Below, piece after piece: positions 23,655-34,949 of a stretch of 64,000 bases of DNA. The notes below the pieces were generated by a model. The model worked only from the letters and a program-made list of their open reading frames with translations, did no database searches and was not told the DNA's origin. A program made the translations under genes and the position numbers. The stretch spans positions 1-64,000 of the forward strand of contig JAECUM010004972.1 of NCBI GenBank assembly GCA_016617855.1, in the 5' to 3' direction. Each line of letters opens with the position of its first letter. The first letter of the stretch is position 1. This DNA comes from Megalonaias nervosa. Lineage: Eukaryota > Mollusca > Bivalvia > Unionida > Unionidae.

Positions 23655-24447
23655 AACAGGAAAAAGATTCTGAGATCTCCTGTTTGTTTCAGAGGGTTAT
23701 TAGTGAAGCTGAAGCCACAGAAGTACCTGTTTGTTATTTTGTTAAAAATGGGGTCCTGCTGAGAACATGGAGACCACCTGAGGTATCTGCTGGTGACGAG
23801 TGGTTGGTGAACTACCAAATTATAGTTTTAAAAAATTCTTAGTTTGGCCCTTTGGATGATCATTTAGGGATCAATAGGACTTATCACAAGATCTTGAATA
23901 ATGTTTATTGGCCAAAAATTAAATGTGATATTTGTAAATACTTGTCAAATGGTAGAAAACCTAATCAGAAGATGCCTAAGGTAAGAGGTACTGCATTTGA
24001 TTAATCATTTAACAGAATAATGGTAGACTGTGTCGGTCCCTTACCTAAGACCAAGTCAGGCAACCAATAATTGTTGACCATAATGTGTGCATCTACAAGA
24101 TTCTCAGAGCCAATTCTTTTGAGGAATATTAATACTAAAACAATAGTAAAAGCTTTGATAAATATTTTACTCATTTTGGCCTTCTGAAATCTGTCCCAGC
24201 TGTTCTATGGTCAAATTTTATTTCTGGAATTGTACATCAAGTTATGCATGAATTAGGCATCCAGCAATTCAAAAGTGAAATTAAGGTACAACAGAATTGC
24301 AATGGAGAGAACTTTTCAGTCTGGTGATAGGTTTCTGACTCTCTTGCTCATGAAAATTTTCTTCAAATTAGGTATTACAAATTCAAGAAGAAAACGAGTG
24401 AGTTCAATTACAATAATACTATTCTGGGGATGTAAATATATTAAAAG
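23655..24447 (+). pseudogene. Gypsy integrase remnant (upstream of RT)
   Basis: Starts with 'CYFVKNGVLLRTWRPPE', then an HLGINRTYHKILNNVYWPK segment resembling the H2C2 zinc domain, in which one conserved Cys pair is lost. The catalytic core follows with 'RIMVDCVGPLPKTKSGNQ', containing the first catalytic Asp, and a 'STRFSEPILLRN' segment. Several stops interrupt it and the end of the core is largely deleted. It lies before, not after, the RT. Confidence 0.75.
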
Positions 24448-25358
24448 TGTTATGTATATGTAATTAAATTGCTTATGTGTTAGTTTTAAAATTCTTTTTA
24501 TTTTATTTTTGTTTCATTACATTTTATTGTAATGATTATTGCAGGAATTCGAAATTCTTTTTCAGTAATTCTGTTTATCTAAGACGTAAAACGTATTACA
24601 TTTGCAATATTTTTAGTTTACCTTGGTCCGCGGTAGTGTAAGCGCTACACTAAAATGATTGGCTATTGCCAATGTCATTTCGTCTAGTCTGGATAAACAG
24701 TGTGTTATTTTAAATTTGTTTCAGAGTGATAGTAGATAGGGGTTCTTCCTATGTGACGAATTGCATTTTTCTTATTGCGTGTTTCAAGTGTTAGGAGACC
24801 TCGTAGTCCGTCTCGTGAGAACGGGATGATAATTAGGGTAGATATAATACTCTTCCCGAGCGCTTGTGAGTCAGTTGTATTCCTGATACCTAGAAGGCCG
24901 GATAGGTTATTTTATTGTTGAAACCAGATTGTTTTTGAAGTTCATTTGTTTTTGGAATTTAATAATTTATTCTCTAGAAAACCAAACGAGTGTACTGTTT
25001 TATAAATTTTGGGAGAAAGAAATTCAGTGGAAATTTATTCTGGAATTATTCAGAAACATAAACTATGATTCAATTGAGGAATTGTTGCTATTTTGTACAA
25101 GGACCACATCTGACGTCATCGCCTTCCATATTAGAACGTCACTGAGATTCGAACTTGGATTCTAATAGAACTATTTAGTGATAGGACTTGTATTTTTCAT
25201 TCTTAGGATTAAATTTTGGATTATATTCACAAACCGTAAGTCCTATTTTCCAATTTTTACATAGTTTTCTAGGGAAATAAATTATTTTGTTAAAATATAC
25301 AAAGCTTGTTGTCTTCACTCTTTTCTCTTGCTATTATTGTACGAGCCTACACATAACA
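24448..25358. mobile_element. Solo LTR with AAAG target duplication
   Basis: The 911-bp segment begins TGTTATGT and ends ACATAACA, a perfect 8-bp terminal inverted repeat with canonical TG...CA. It is flanked by AAAG at 24444-24447 and 25359-25362. It contains a TATA-like 'gatataata' near 24840, an AATAAA signal at 25276-25281, and the small palindrome 'agtgtaagcgctacact'. These are LTR hallmarks and no internal retroviral genes are present. It left by LTR-LTR recombination after inserting into the older Gypsy copy between integrase and RT. The family is unknown. Confidence 0.8.
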
Positions 25359-26430
25359 AAAGAGTACCAGTATGTTGATAGAGGTAGCCAGGTTAATTAT
25401 GCAATCAATTTAGTTGTACCTGTCCCACACAGAGAGGATTTAAGTGATGGAATGCAATCAGCCTGTAGTGACTTTGGAGTAACCAATCTTCAGAATTCTG
25501 AAATTATGAATAATCTGGACCACAAACTTTCACATATGCAGCAACAAGAAAAGAATGAACTAAAACAGCTATTACTTGAATATGAGCACTTATTTTCAGA
25601 TGTTCCTACATGAACAAATAAAATCTACTGTGATGATGGAATTCTAGATTCCACACCAGTCCTGTGAAACAGCATCCATACAAACAGGAATGTTTGAAGA
25701 AAAATTCAGTATTTGCTGGAGAATGATTTTATAATAAAAGTGACTGGAGTTCACCATATACACTTGTACCGAAACCAGATAATACTTTCTGCATGTGCAC
25801 AGATATAGAAAGGTGAAAAGTGTCTCCAAAACAGATTCATTTCCATTGCCAAGAATTGATGACTGCATTGACAAATAAGAAATGCAAAATGTCACCAAAT
25901 TTGACCTTATGAAAGGATTCTGGCAAATTCCATTGATGGAAAGGGCAAAGGAAATTTTGGCATTCATGACTCCAGATGGACTTTATCAATATAAAGTGAT
26001 GCCGTTTGGGATGATGTACTTTTCAACATTTAATGAACATGATTAAATCTGGTTGAGATAATTGTGATTCCTACATTGATGATATCATCATCTACAACGA
26101 CATCTGGAAAGATCACCTACAGACAATTCAGAAATTCTCTGACAGATTCATTGATGCAAATTTGACAATTAATTTATCCAAAAGTGAGTTTTGTCATGCA
26201 TATGTTACATTTCTAGGACATACTGTGGGACATGGACAAGTTAAACCTATAGATGCTAATGTCAAGGCTATCTCTGAATTCCCTGTGCCTATTAGTGAAA
26301 AGCAACTGATGTGATTTTTGGTTATGGCAGGATACTATCAGAAATTTTGTTTAAATTTTTCCATAATTCCTGAACCCCTGAAAAATTTGTTGAGTAAGGA
26401 AACCAAGTTTCATTGATCTGAAAGATGTCA
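25359..26430 (+). pseudogene. Gypsy reverse transcriptase remnant
   Basis: The pre-RT segment (LKQLLLEYEHLFSDVPT, ending 25613) leads into the fingers and palm of a Gypsy RT. Visible motifs are YKVMPFGM (about 25990-26013) and the catalytic YIDD box at 26072-26083 (context SYIDDIII). Many stops and frameshifts make it non-functional. The first catalytic Asp region (TKFDLMKGFW) is also recognisable near 25890-25920. Confidence 0.85.
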
Positions 26431-26806
26431 GGAGGCTTTGGAAAAGTTAAAAGCCATACTTAAGAGTACACCAGTTCTTTCAGCTCCAAAATGCAGTCAA
26501 TCAATTAAAATGTCTGTTGATGCAAGTGATGTTTGTGTTGGTATAGCTTTGATTCAAGAAAATGAAAATGGTGTAGATCATACACTGTGCTATTTTTCTA
26601 AGAAATTAAAAAAGCACCAGAAAAATTATTCCACAATCAAGAAGGAATGTTTGGTTTTGATACTGATATTGCAACACTTTGAAGTCTATATTAGTTCAGC
26701 TCCTTCTCCAATTATTGTGGAGTTTGATGTTACAGGAATATAATATTGACATTAGGCATGTTAAGGGAAAAGACAATTTAATAGCAGATGCACTTTCACA
26801 AGGATA
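26431..26806 (+). pseudogene. Gypsy RNase H remnant
   Basis: A 101-codon open block (26438-26743) carries the RNase H features VDASDVCVGIALIQE, 'CYFSKKLKKHQKNYSTIKKE' and the QHFEVY helix. After a small rearrangement the C-terminal 'HVKGKDNLIADALS' phrase follows (about 26756-26800). The frame is cut by the element at 26810. Confidence 0.85.
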
Positions 26807-26809
26807 GTA

Positions 26810-27476
26810 TTATGAGTCTATGCTCTTAAAATAAGTAACAGAAAATAGTGAAAAGCAACAATATAAAATTCAACAAATAATTTTCCTAGAATACAAAATG
26901 AAAATGTAAAAATATAGAACTTATGGTATTGTGAATTAAATCCCAAATAATCCTAGAATTACAGGCACAAGTCCTAATAATAAAAGTTCTAAATAAACTT
27001 TAGTGGAAATCAAAATTAAGTCCAGTGCTGAAGGTGTTGATGTGCCTGTGGTGGCCTGTATCATGATGTTGTACTAACAGTCTTTTGTTGAAACACAGTA
27101 ACATAATTCCAGGTTTGAATTCACTGTAAATCCCAGTTAATGTCTCTGTCCAAGACTATTATTTTTTTATGACCACTCTGTATTTCCAGAGAAAAAAACA
27201 TCACTTGAATTAAATAATAAATAATAATTTGAAGAAATAAATTCTAGACCAAATGAACCCCTTAACAAAACAATAATACAAAATTGATTCATCTAGATCT
27301 TAAAGCATGAATGAATAATTTTTCCAGTAACAAGATTATATAGTCTTCTACCTGATTCAAATTTTCAAAACCTTATTATCTAAAGGAAAATAACCTTCTG
27401 GAATGTTAATAATGTGTACAAAGAAAATCTTAGTTATAATTAGAAATCTGTTACTAATAAGAGCATAGACTCATAA
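26810..27476. mobile_element. 667-bp element with about 30-bp terminal inverted repeats
   Basis: The left end 'ttatgagtctatgctctta' (26810) with following 'aagtaacag' is inverted at the right end: 'ctgttact' then 'agagcatagactcataa' (27448-27476). The interior has no transposase frame, so it is non-autonomous. It sits immediately behind the RNase H remnant. Related sequences without a recognisable right end occur at 15785 and 46645. The target duplication is unclear. Confidence 0.75.
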
Positions 27477-28474
27477 CAAGAGCAATGGTAAAAGTAAACA
27501 CCAGAAGTCAAACAGTCAACAGTCAAAAAAAATCCCACAGATTACCCACATTTGTTAGCTGTTGGAAACTGGGAGGAGGGGGTTGTTTCTGACAGCTCTA
27601 ACTACTTTAAATATTCTCTGCCTTTGGTATAAAACTTAAATGGAATCAATGAGGCTGACAATAAGGTACAGGGTGTTCTTGGTGATGAAAAGGATGACTT
27701 GGAAATGCTTGAAGTATCTGTACTCCAAAATAACTATGGTAATATGCAGTGGGTTAGGTCTAATACTTTCTCAAATTGACTCATCTAGTTGCCTCCAAAA
27801 CAATTTATTTGGACTAACTGTATTTGTGTTTATGATCTAATCCCATTTCTGTGAGCTGAAAATACCTAAAAAAATTGCACTGCAAAATTCTAGTAAGAGC
27901 TACATTTTGATTTTATGAACATCTGCTTTTTCAAGTGTTCTGGCTGGTTACAAAAGGGCAGTTCTGATAACAGTAGGTCAAATGGAAATTTGTCTCCATT
28001 AAGCCTGAACCCAATTTCTTCATCATGTCAGAATCATCTCTTGTGTGATGCATGGGTAACTCCAGATAGGAAACAGGAAAATTTCTTAACAAAATCAATT
28101 TGTTGCCTAAATATGACTGTTCATTCTCTTATTACAAAGAAGAAAATGTTAATACTCGTCACTGATCATGTCGATCTTCTGCATGAGAACAGTGCACATG
28201 AAGAACAAAAGTGGAATAAAGAAAGAAAACTCAGAAACCAAATTATAGGTGTAATTCCTAATTATGCTTTTGAAAAAACTGTTCTATGTAATAAAGGCAA
28301 ATCTAATTTAAACTTGCTTGAAACAAAACAACTTTCATGGTCAATGCTAACATTTTATAATTAACCTTAATGTGCAAGTAGTTTATTTCTTCAATGTGCT
28401 GGATTGTTTATTTTCTGTAGTACAAAAATAAGTTTTGCCAGAACCATGCATCCTTCATTATAAACTCCCTCAGT
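27477..28474 (+). other. Unidentified open frames, possibly decayed coding
   Basis: From 27636 one frame runs open for about 47 codons with an acidic segment (LGDEKDDLEMLEVSV). After several stops the same frame opens again for 149 codons (27915-28364, starting MNICFFKCSGWLQKGSS). No domain is recognised. It may be the 3' part of the Gypsy copy, an unrelated pseudogene, or chance. Confidence 0.25.
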
Positions 28475-29335
28475 ATACCACTTCCCTTCTTATAACCAAC
28501 CATTTTCAGCATACCACTCCCACCACCCCCATATAAGGCAGTTGCCTGTATACCACTGTCCCTCTAATAAGGCAATTATCTGTATACCACGGCCCTTCTT
28601 AAAAGACAGTTATCAATATTCCACCTCCCCTTCTTATAAGGCAAGGCAATTATATGTATACCAATGCCCCTCTTATAACTGTTATCAGTATACCACTGCC
28701 CCTTTTATAACAGTTATCAGTATACCAATTCCCTCTTATAACAGTTATCAATATATCACTGCCCCTCTTATAATAGTTATTAGTATAGCACTGGCCCTCT
28801 TATAACAGTTATCAGTATACCACTGCCCCTCTTATAACAGTTATCAGTATACCAATTCCCTCTTATAACACAGTTATCAGTATACCACTGCCCCTCTTAT
28901 AACAGTTATTAGCATACCTTTGCCCCTCTTATAACCATTATCAGTATACCAATTCCCTCTTTAACACAGTTATCAGTATACCACTGCCCCTCTTATAACA
29001 GTTATCAGCTTACCAATTCCCTCTTATAACACAGTTACCAGTATACCACTGGCCATCTTATAACAGTTATCAGTATACCACTGCCCCTCTTATAATAGTT
29101 ATCAGTATACACTGCCCCTCTTATAACAGTTATCAGTATACCAATTTCCTCTTATAACACAGTTATCATTATGCCACTGCCCTTCTTATAATGCAGTTAT
29201 CAGTATACCACTGCCTGATTTGAAAGAAGTTATCAGTATACCACTGCCTGATTTTAAAGACAGTTATCAGTATACCATTGCCTCATTTTAAGAACAGTTA
29301 TCAGTATACCACTGCAGCTCTTATAATGCAGTTAT
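28475..29335. repeat. Minisatellite, about 32-bp unit, about 26 copies
   Basis: The unit is 'cagttatcagtataccactg' plus 'cccctcttataa', with a 33-34-bp variant carrying an extra 'ca' and 'ccaattccctc'. The two variants are interspersed. It degrades at both ends, and late units have lost the 'cccctc' block. Confidence 0.92.
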
Positions 29336-31400
29336 CATCATGGACCCCATTAAACTTTGGTGTAACTTGGTGTCATCATTACTATTTATCTCACTGTTGT
29401 TTCATCAACTATAAAGTGCTTTTGCCTCCTCAAATACTCTGTTAGTGCTGATTTTTATTACAGTACTACCAGGACACACTCATGCTGAAACATCCCTTAG
29501 AATAAACATCACTTATAAATCAATTCACTTATAATGCAAGTCTATAACTCCCATGAATATAGTAATGCTGCCAGGAAATGGCTGCAGTTGGGGAGATCCT
29601 TGGTTGGCTTCTAAAATTTGGATGAGGGGTGTCAGAAAAATGACTGGGTGGTATAAATCTTTCCTCTACACCCAAACATGTCCTATTTTCCCTTCCATGT
29701 ATTCAATCCTCTGTTGCAATTAAAACCTTCATATGAACTACCCTGTAGCTCTATCTGCATTATTCTGTCGACATTTTCAAAAGTCTGTGTCCGATTGCAA
29801 TGTGAATGTTAGTCTATGCCAGTTTGGACAGGCATTACATAACCATGACCTCTGAAATTTCGACTTTTATTTTTTCATCTTTATTGGTTTGTCACATGCA
29901 ACTGGTGTTGTTGTCAACTCCAAATCAGAATCACAAATTTCCTGAGAAACTTCAACTGTTTCCATTTGATCAGAGAGATGCATCCAAAGTATTAACAGTC
30001 TCAATGACACATTAGTCTCTTGTGTCAGAAATCCTGCCAGAAGGAACTTTAAAGTTATCCTTCCTGTAGCCTGGAATGGTGTTGAACATGCCTGAATGGA
30101 TTTCCTGTCATGCCCAGTGAGGAAATGTAAAAGATGCATGGAAAAGGTCTTCTGACACCAAAAAAACACTTTGCTGATCTAAACTTCATTTAGGTTATTT
30201 GCACACTGTAGGTTTTATTTGCAAGAGTACAGGCTTCATTGCACAAGTTCTACAGTTAGTCTCATAAAAGAGTCAATACACACATATGATTTGAATTTAC
30301 CATGGAAATGTGAATCATTTATGGGGAAGGAAGAAAAATGTAATTATGTTTACACATGTAATTACATATGCTATACCTCATTTTCACCATCATTTTACTT
30401 ATACGTTATGGAACCTATTTTATACCATAACAACTGTCAGACCTACTAGAAATATTTTTCAAAATTACAAAGATTTTATTGCGTATTTGGAACAAAAAAT
30501 AGACAGGAAAATTATGGGGATGTTTACGGGAAATCATAAAAATATACAGATCACAACATGGAAATATTATCAAGTGAAGAGAGCATATATAAGTAGGTCA
30601 ATACACAGATTAGTCAATATTAATAACATAATGCCTTGAAATAATTTAAACGTGTAATATATTTCATCAGGAAATGCTAACACATATGAAGTACATCCAT
30701 TATGGTCAATTAATCTATGATCCTTTTATCTTTTTTTCTAAAGAAGACTTGTAAGAAAATTGACATGTCCTTCTCCCACAAAGTTATTGGGATATTATAA
30801 GGATGTGGGAAAAAATATGTGGAAAAATATACGGATCAAAAAGAGAAATAGGGATTTATATATAAAATATAGTGATGGCTGGAGGGACTGCACTGTTCAT
30901 GAGCCACTTCTGCTTTCTCCTGTGAAAGTGACCAGTATACCTGCCAATACAGCAACTAAACCATCAAAACACCATATGTAAAAACAGCACTTATACTGTC
31001 AAAACACCACCTGTGAAAGTTCAATCTAAACTGCCAAAGCACCACATAAATTGGTAAAGCACAACCTAAATTGGATCCTGCTGAGTATATCTTGAGGTTA
31101 AATGAAATCCTATCAAACTAGATGCTGAATTTCTGACATTACTGGCTTGGTTTTCAGAATTTTCAGATTTTTTTCTTGCATTAGCTGCACAAATTCCATC
31201 ATTTGTTTGCTGCATTCTACTTTTACAACAGACACAACTATTATGGTTGCTGTATTTGTAAGCTACATTTTCACTGGTTGATCTAAATAATTACTGGCAG
31301 TTTTAACTGGTTTCAATCAATGAAAATTGGCATAGTAAATAACTTATGTATGTGTCATGGCATATTGGAGAAATCAGCTGTAAAAAAAGGCATTTCTGAT
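29336..31400. other. Non-coding interval
   Basis: No recognised gene. Short frames at 30310-30639 and 30760-30981 on the plus strand are Lys/Ile-rich without known motifs. Confidence 0.35.
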
Positions 31401-33420
31401 TGTATTTAAAAAATTAATTTCAGACATCAGATCACTCAAAAACAGAATAAGAAACAAGTGAGAATGGCTGCAGGAAAAGAAATGGAATATTTATGTCAGA
31501 CTGCATTTTGAAAATGACAAGATTATGTATCGGTTATCTGGAGAAAAAAATGGACATAACATTCAAGGTTGGAAGAACATGTAAAAATATGAGCAAAAAG
31601 GACATCCCTGTCTATTCCAACAATGTCTGCAGTTACTACTGTTATGGAAGAAATGGCAGAATGTAGCACAACTAAGACTGGTGAAAGGTGTAATACTCTT
31701 TAGGATGTTAATAGTGCCACAATGTGTAACAATTCTATTAAGCTAAAGCATTCAGGAAAAATAATGACAAGCTTTTGTTGTAAATTTTATGGATAAACAT
31801 TATTTGCCCTTTAGTGTGGCTCTACATATAATAAAACATATCAAAGATCATATAGTGATACCTTCTCAGTGGAATGACATAATGCAACCTAAAAACTTAA
31901 ATATGCCTTAAATACAGTATTGCATAAATGATATGACAACAAATTTAGGTGAATGTATAACATCAAACAAGGAAAGGGTTCTTAGTGTATTGGTTTAATA
32001 TTTTCTATGCGCCTTGTGGAAAATGTGTAGTTCATCACAATGCATCTACTTCAATGTCTTGTAAATGCCACAACTGTCTATGTTGCTGTGAAAGAATTAT
32101 TGGAAAAAAATGCATTACCAAATGAAAACTCGGTATCATCATTAAGTGACTCAAAAAATTACATGTGAGGTAAGATCAATGGATTTGAGACAAAACTTGG
32201 AGATAAAGCCCCACAACATTGAGACACTGAGGGTGACATCTGCCATCATGTTCACAATATTACCAAGATTTTGCAGTCATTTCAATAATTACATTGAATC
32301 ATTTGATGATCATAATGTCGGTCATTACAATGAATCATTTGGGTTGACAAGGATACAAAACAAGTCTATATGGTCTTGTGTCTTAGTACCATGCAGAAAT
32401 TGTCAATAGAAATGAGGAAATGGATTTATGAGATTACTCAGAGTCACCAATAGAAAAATCAAACAGACAAAAGGAGAGATAGAAAGATATGTATGGCGGA
32501 AAAGTTTTTTGACAAATGATAGACTATACTTTTACACATGAGCATGTTCCTGAGTGTTTTGCCCATTAAACCTTTTTTCTCACATTTGAACAAAAAAAAA
32601 CCCATGGTGCATTGAATCTTTGACGAGCAGTTTGACTTGATGAAACAAATTTTATGCTGCTTTGAAATTGTGAAAGATTTATCTGGAAGAAAACCATTAG
32701 AACCTGACCTGAACAGACAGGTATCCATTTACCTCTTTCTCAAATGTATATTGGTAATGAGGCAGTGGATTACTAAACTGGATTCTGCAGAAGTGAAATC
32801 ATTTATATGCAAAGTACTGGACTTTATATACATGAGAAACTTCCTTTAAATAAGAAACTCCTTACACTCTTGATCCTAAGATGCAACTCACAGTGTAACC
32901 CATGAAGTCACAGTGTAACCCATAAAGTCAAATGTAACCCATGAAGTTACAGTGTAACCCATGAAGTCAGTGTAACTCATGGTGCTTTAAAGAATCTGAG
33001 AAGCCATTTTCCTACAGATTTGAATGACGAAGTGGATGCTTACCTGAGAAAAATTTCAAAACTACAGTTAGAGTGAACACTGCCACATCCTGAATAGTCT
33101 CCATGGTTGGATTATTATTGGGTGTTTGATGGAAATGGATTGTCTAGTTATGGCAGCTTCAGTCCTGTGAATATTATTATCAATCAAAATCTAACAAGAT
33201 GAATATAAAAACTTTCTTTGCTATTCAGACAGTAAAGTAAGATCTTGAAACAAAAGATAAACTACAGTTCAACTGTACCACAGGGAGGATAAGACCCTTG
33301 TTGATAAATCTCTTGTGTATCAAATGCAGACACATATGGCAGGCTATGGCAGCTAGCAATGGTGGTAACTCCATGCAAGTAACTGGCAGAAAAAGAATGA
33401 TTCTGAACTAGAAGAGAACA
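31401..33420 (+). other. Possible decayed coding region, unidentified
   Basis: Translated in three frames, protein-like stretches appear one after another on the plus strand. They include NGFETKLGDKAPQ and GDICHHVHNITKILQSF (about 32170-32290), 'VKDLSGRKPLEPDLNRQV' (about 32670-32720), 'WITKLDSAEVKSFI', and LDYYWVFDGNGLSSYG (about 33113-33156). Frameshifts and stops separate them. Composition is less biased than random AT-rich DNA. I cannot name a family; an old transposon or processed pseudogene is plausible. Confidence 0.3.
32889..32985. repeat. Short tandem repeat, about 20-bp unit, 5 copies
   Basis: Unit 'cccatgaagtcacagtgtaa' with internal deletions, embedded in the possible decayed coding region. 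Confidence 0.8.
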
Positions 33421-33429
33421 AAAGGCCCT

Positions 33430-33690
33430 GACTTGCACTTATCCTCAAAACTAATCATCAATATTGAGGCACCTATTTCCTAATCCTCAAAACAAATCAA
33501 CAGCAAGGCAACCATTTCCTAATCTTCAAAACAAATTATCAACACCGAGAAATCCATTTCCTAATCCTCAAAACTAATTATCAACATGAAGGCACTGATT
33601 TCCTAATTCTCAAACCAAATCATCAACACGGAGACAACCATTTGTTAATCCTCAAAACTTCTCATCAACATTGAGACACCTCTTTCCTAA
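33430..33690. repeat. Minisatellite, about 42-bp unit, 6 copies
   Basis: The unit is 'cctaatcctcaaaacaaatc' plus 'atcaacattgaggcaccattt'. Copies are 80-90 percent alike by eye. Confidence 0.85.
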
Positions 33691-34279
33691 GGTGGAATAT
33701 TCATTGGAAATAATAGCTACGTAAGTTACTCAACAATATCACTGCCATGCAAAGAGGACATTATGGATTATGTTCCCACTGCAGTAATTACTACAAGTAG
33801 TTTGGCCAATGATTTCCAATGTGCACAGCAGACACTACACATTGTTATTTATTCTATCTGCAAGTAATACATAGATTACATTATGTTAATTACAAAAAGG
33901 TAAAAACATTTAATAAACTGCCACAAGAACAAGCAATAAATATTTCATTAGTATGTAAATCACAAAAAAGGGAACAACATCCAAAAACAACTACCATCTA
34001 TTCTGAAACAATCCCTATGTATGTGCATAAATGTATTAACACCAAAGTGGTCATGCATTGAATTCAAAGTGGTCTCTGATGCTAGCAGTGAGTAAACTCT
34101 ATTGTACAAATACATGTTTAGGGAATGTAAATGTTTTGGACATGGTCAATTATTTTAAGTTTAAAATCTAGAAAATAGATTGTTTGTTTGAATGGCAGCT
34201 GATTAAAATATTTGTACCTATATTCTTGCACTATACTATAATAAAGCTACTTGTCTATCTAATATTCACATTATACATA
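33691..34279. other. Intergenic spacer beyond the DCAF17 3' end
   Basis: AT-rich with no gene recognised. The plus-strand frame at 33819-34061 has no known domain. Confidence 0.4.
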
Positions 34280-34285
34280 TTTATT
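34280..34285 (-). promoter_or_regulatory. Candidate DCAF17 poly(A) signal
   Basis: AATAAA on the minus strand about 425 bp after the DCAF17 stop codon. It is the first canonical signal I see downstream of the stop, which would give a 3' UTR of about 0.45 kb. Confidence 0.45.
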
Positions 34286-34709
34286 GTCATAGTGCATGCC
34301 AGATTAAAGCGATTAGTTTGTACAACAATTAAAAGTGTGATCACTGAATTAAATTAATCAAAGACTGGTCACAAAAGTCAAACAAACAAATATCTGATTA
34401 GGATTTAGATAAATCAATTATAAGTAAAGTTTTCTTCTTTGGAATATTTTATCTTACACTGTAAATTTTTAATTTTTCACTGCATCACAACCCAATATTT
34501 TTAATAGATCTTCTTGGTCATCGATCACAAATACCAAATATTCAGAGCTTTTGCAAGATAATCATGTAACAATTATAATTCTGTGAAATTCTAGGTCACA
34601 GAGAAATATTTTCAAATATAAAAACTGACACTTTCCATTAAAAAATATATAAAATATCTCCAACTGTCAATCTTTAAACTGATTTCCAAGACTAAAAACC
34701 ATAAACAGA

Positions 34710-34949
34710 CTATTCATAAGTCCTGAGTCTCGATCTTATCATGAGTTGTCTGTTTTCATGAGAGGATCTTCCAACTGTACTGCAAGGTCTTGAAATCCCA
34801 CTCTTTTTAGGCCACTCCACCTTCTCTTTTTTCTCCTTCTCCTTTACTTTGTCAACCAAACGATATACATAACATACAAATTTCCCCTGGCTGAGCTTCA
34901 ACACTTGTACAATAGTGTCTAAATCCAGCCACACATGGTGTTCATTATA
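34710..34949 (-). CDS. DCAF17 terminal exon
   Basis: Acceptor CTTCTTCACAG; 79 codons then a stop (TGA on the minus strand). It begins YNEHHVWLDLDTIVQVLK and includes FVCYVYRLVDK, matching the vertebrate C-terminal VLHIEQKPNRVFSCYVYQM region. It is followed by a basic/acidic Lys-Glu tail not shared with human. Confidence 0.93.
   Translation of the reverse strand, partial: YNEHHVWLDLDTIVQVLKLSQGKFVCYVYRLVDKVKEKEKKEKVEWPKKSGISRPCSTVGRSSHENRQLMIRSRLRTYE

Larger units (their letters stand above)
19350..26809 (+). mobile_element. Decayed Gypsy-type LTR retrotransposon with integrase upstream of RT
   Basis: Degraded coding blocks in one orientation run in the order gag coiled coil and capsid, CCHC knuckle, protease, integrase, reverse transcriptase, RNase H. 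Standard Ty3/Gypsy elements have integrase after RNase H. Integrase before RT is the arrangement described for the Gmr1-like clade. The copy has many stops and frameshifts. It is interrupted by three later insertions (19817-22372, 24448-25358, 26810-27476). Its own LTRs were not found, so the outer limits are approximate. Confidence 0.8.

Noticed and set aside
28475..29335. CRISPR-like appearance of a regular 32-bp repeat
   Set aside because: The units are directly adjacent with no unique spacers, and the DNA is animal nuclear.
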